Shown here: piece by piece, positions 5,926 through 5,926 of the stretch | Numbering within the stretch: position 1 is the first letter of the stretch | Layout: each line of letters starts with the position of its first letter | Made by a program: the position numbers and the translations under genes | Notes under the pieces: model-generated | The model's database searches: none | What the model was told of the DNA's origin: nothing | The model's input: only the letters and a program-made list of their open reading frames with translations | From: Calditrichota bacterium | GTDB lineage: Bacteria > Zixibacteria > MSB-5A5 > GN15 > FEB-12 | Direction: 5' to 3' | NCBI GenBank assembly: GCA_008501655.1 | Contig: QQUK01000019.1 | Coordinates: 1 to 5,926 of the forward strand | Length of the DNA stretch: 5,926 bases

Positions 5926-5926
5926 A

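Noticed and set aside
5839..5926. Promoter for the operon
   Set aside because: I found no convincing -35/-10 pair or archaeal TATA box in these 88 bases, so no promoter is called.

Overview
The window carries one compact block of five genes, all on the minus strand and so read from right to left. They fill almost the whole window and are separated by +28, +10, +2 and -4 bases, which is the layout of a single operon. No RNA gene, mobile element, CRISPR array or sizeable gene-free stretch is visible. The DNA is moderately AT-rich by eye. Shine-Dalgarno-like motifs precede at least two genes, and GTG and probably TTG (or another non-ATG codon) are used as starts. This fits a bacterium or an archaeon that uses Shine-Dalgarno sites, and I cannot place the organism more precisely.

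In transcription order the genes are: (1) an aspartate-carbamoyltransferase-like enzyme (5838-4882) that keeps the carbamoyl-phosphate site but has lost the residues that hold the side chain of aspartate; (2) a class-B, glutamine-dependent asparagine-synthetase-type amidotransferase (4853-2877); (3) an M20 metallohydrolase of the N-carbamoyl-amino-acid hydrolase / allantoate amidohydrolase type (2866-1631); (4) an isochorismatase-fold cysteine hydrolase with an intact Asp-Lys-Cys triad (1628-876); and (5) an MscS-type mechanosensitive channel (879-10) whose reading frame ends early at a TAG codon. The 88 bases right of gene 1 hold a GC-rich inverted repeat and a GAGGAG motif, but no clear promoter. 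The operon may therefore begin outside the window.

My main inference is that this is a biosynthesis, recycling and release module for a small neutral solute that is both N-carbamoylated and amidated. The carbamoyltransferase would cap an amino group, the AsnB-type enzyme would turn a carboxylate into an amide, the two hydrolases would remove the amide and carbamoyl caps, and the channel would respond to osmotic downshock. A known compound with exactly these two caps is N-alpha-carbamoyl-L-glutamine 1-amide, a compatible solute described from a halophilic purple sulfur bacterium (Ectothiorhodospira marismortui); I know of no assigned genes for it. The logic parallels N-acetylglutaminylglutamine amide (NAGGN) clusters, which also pair an AsnB-type amidotransferase with an N-capping enzyme and a peptidase. 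The enzyme families are seen directly in the sequence. The product and the osmotic role are inferred.
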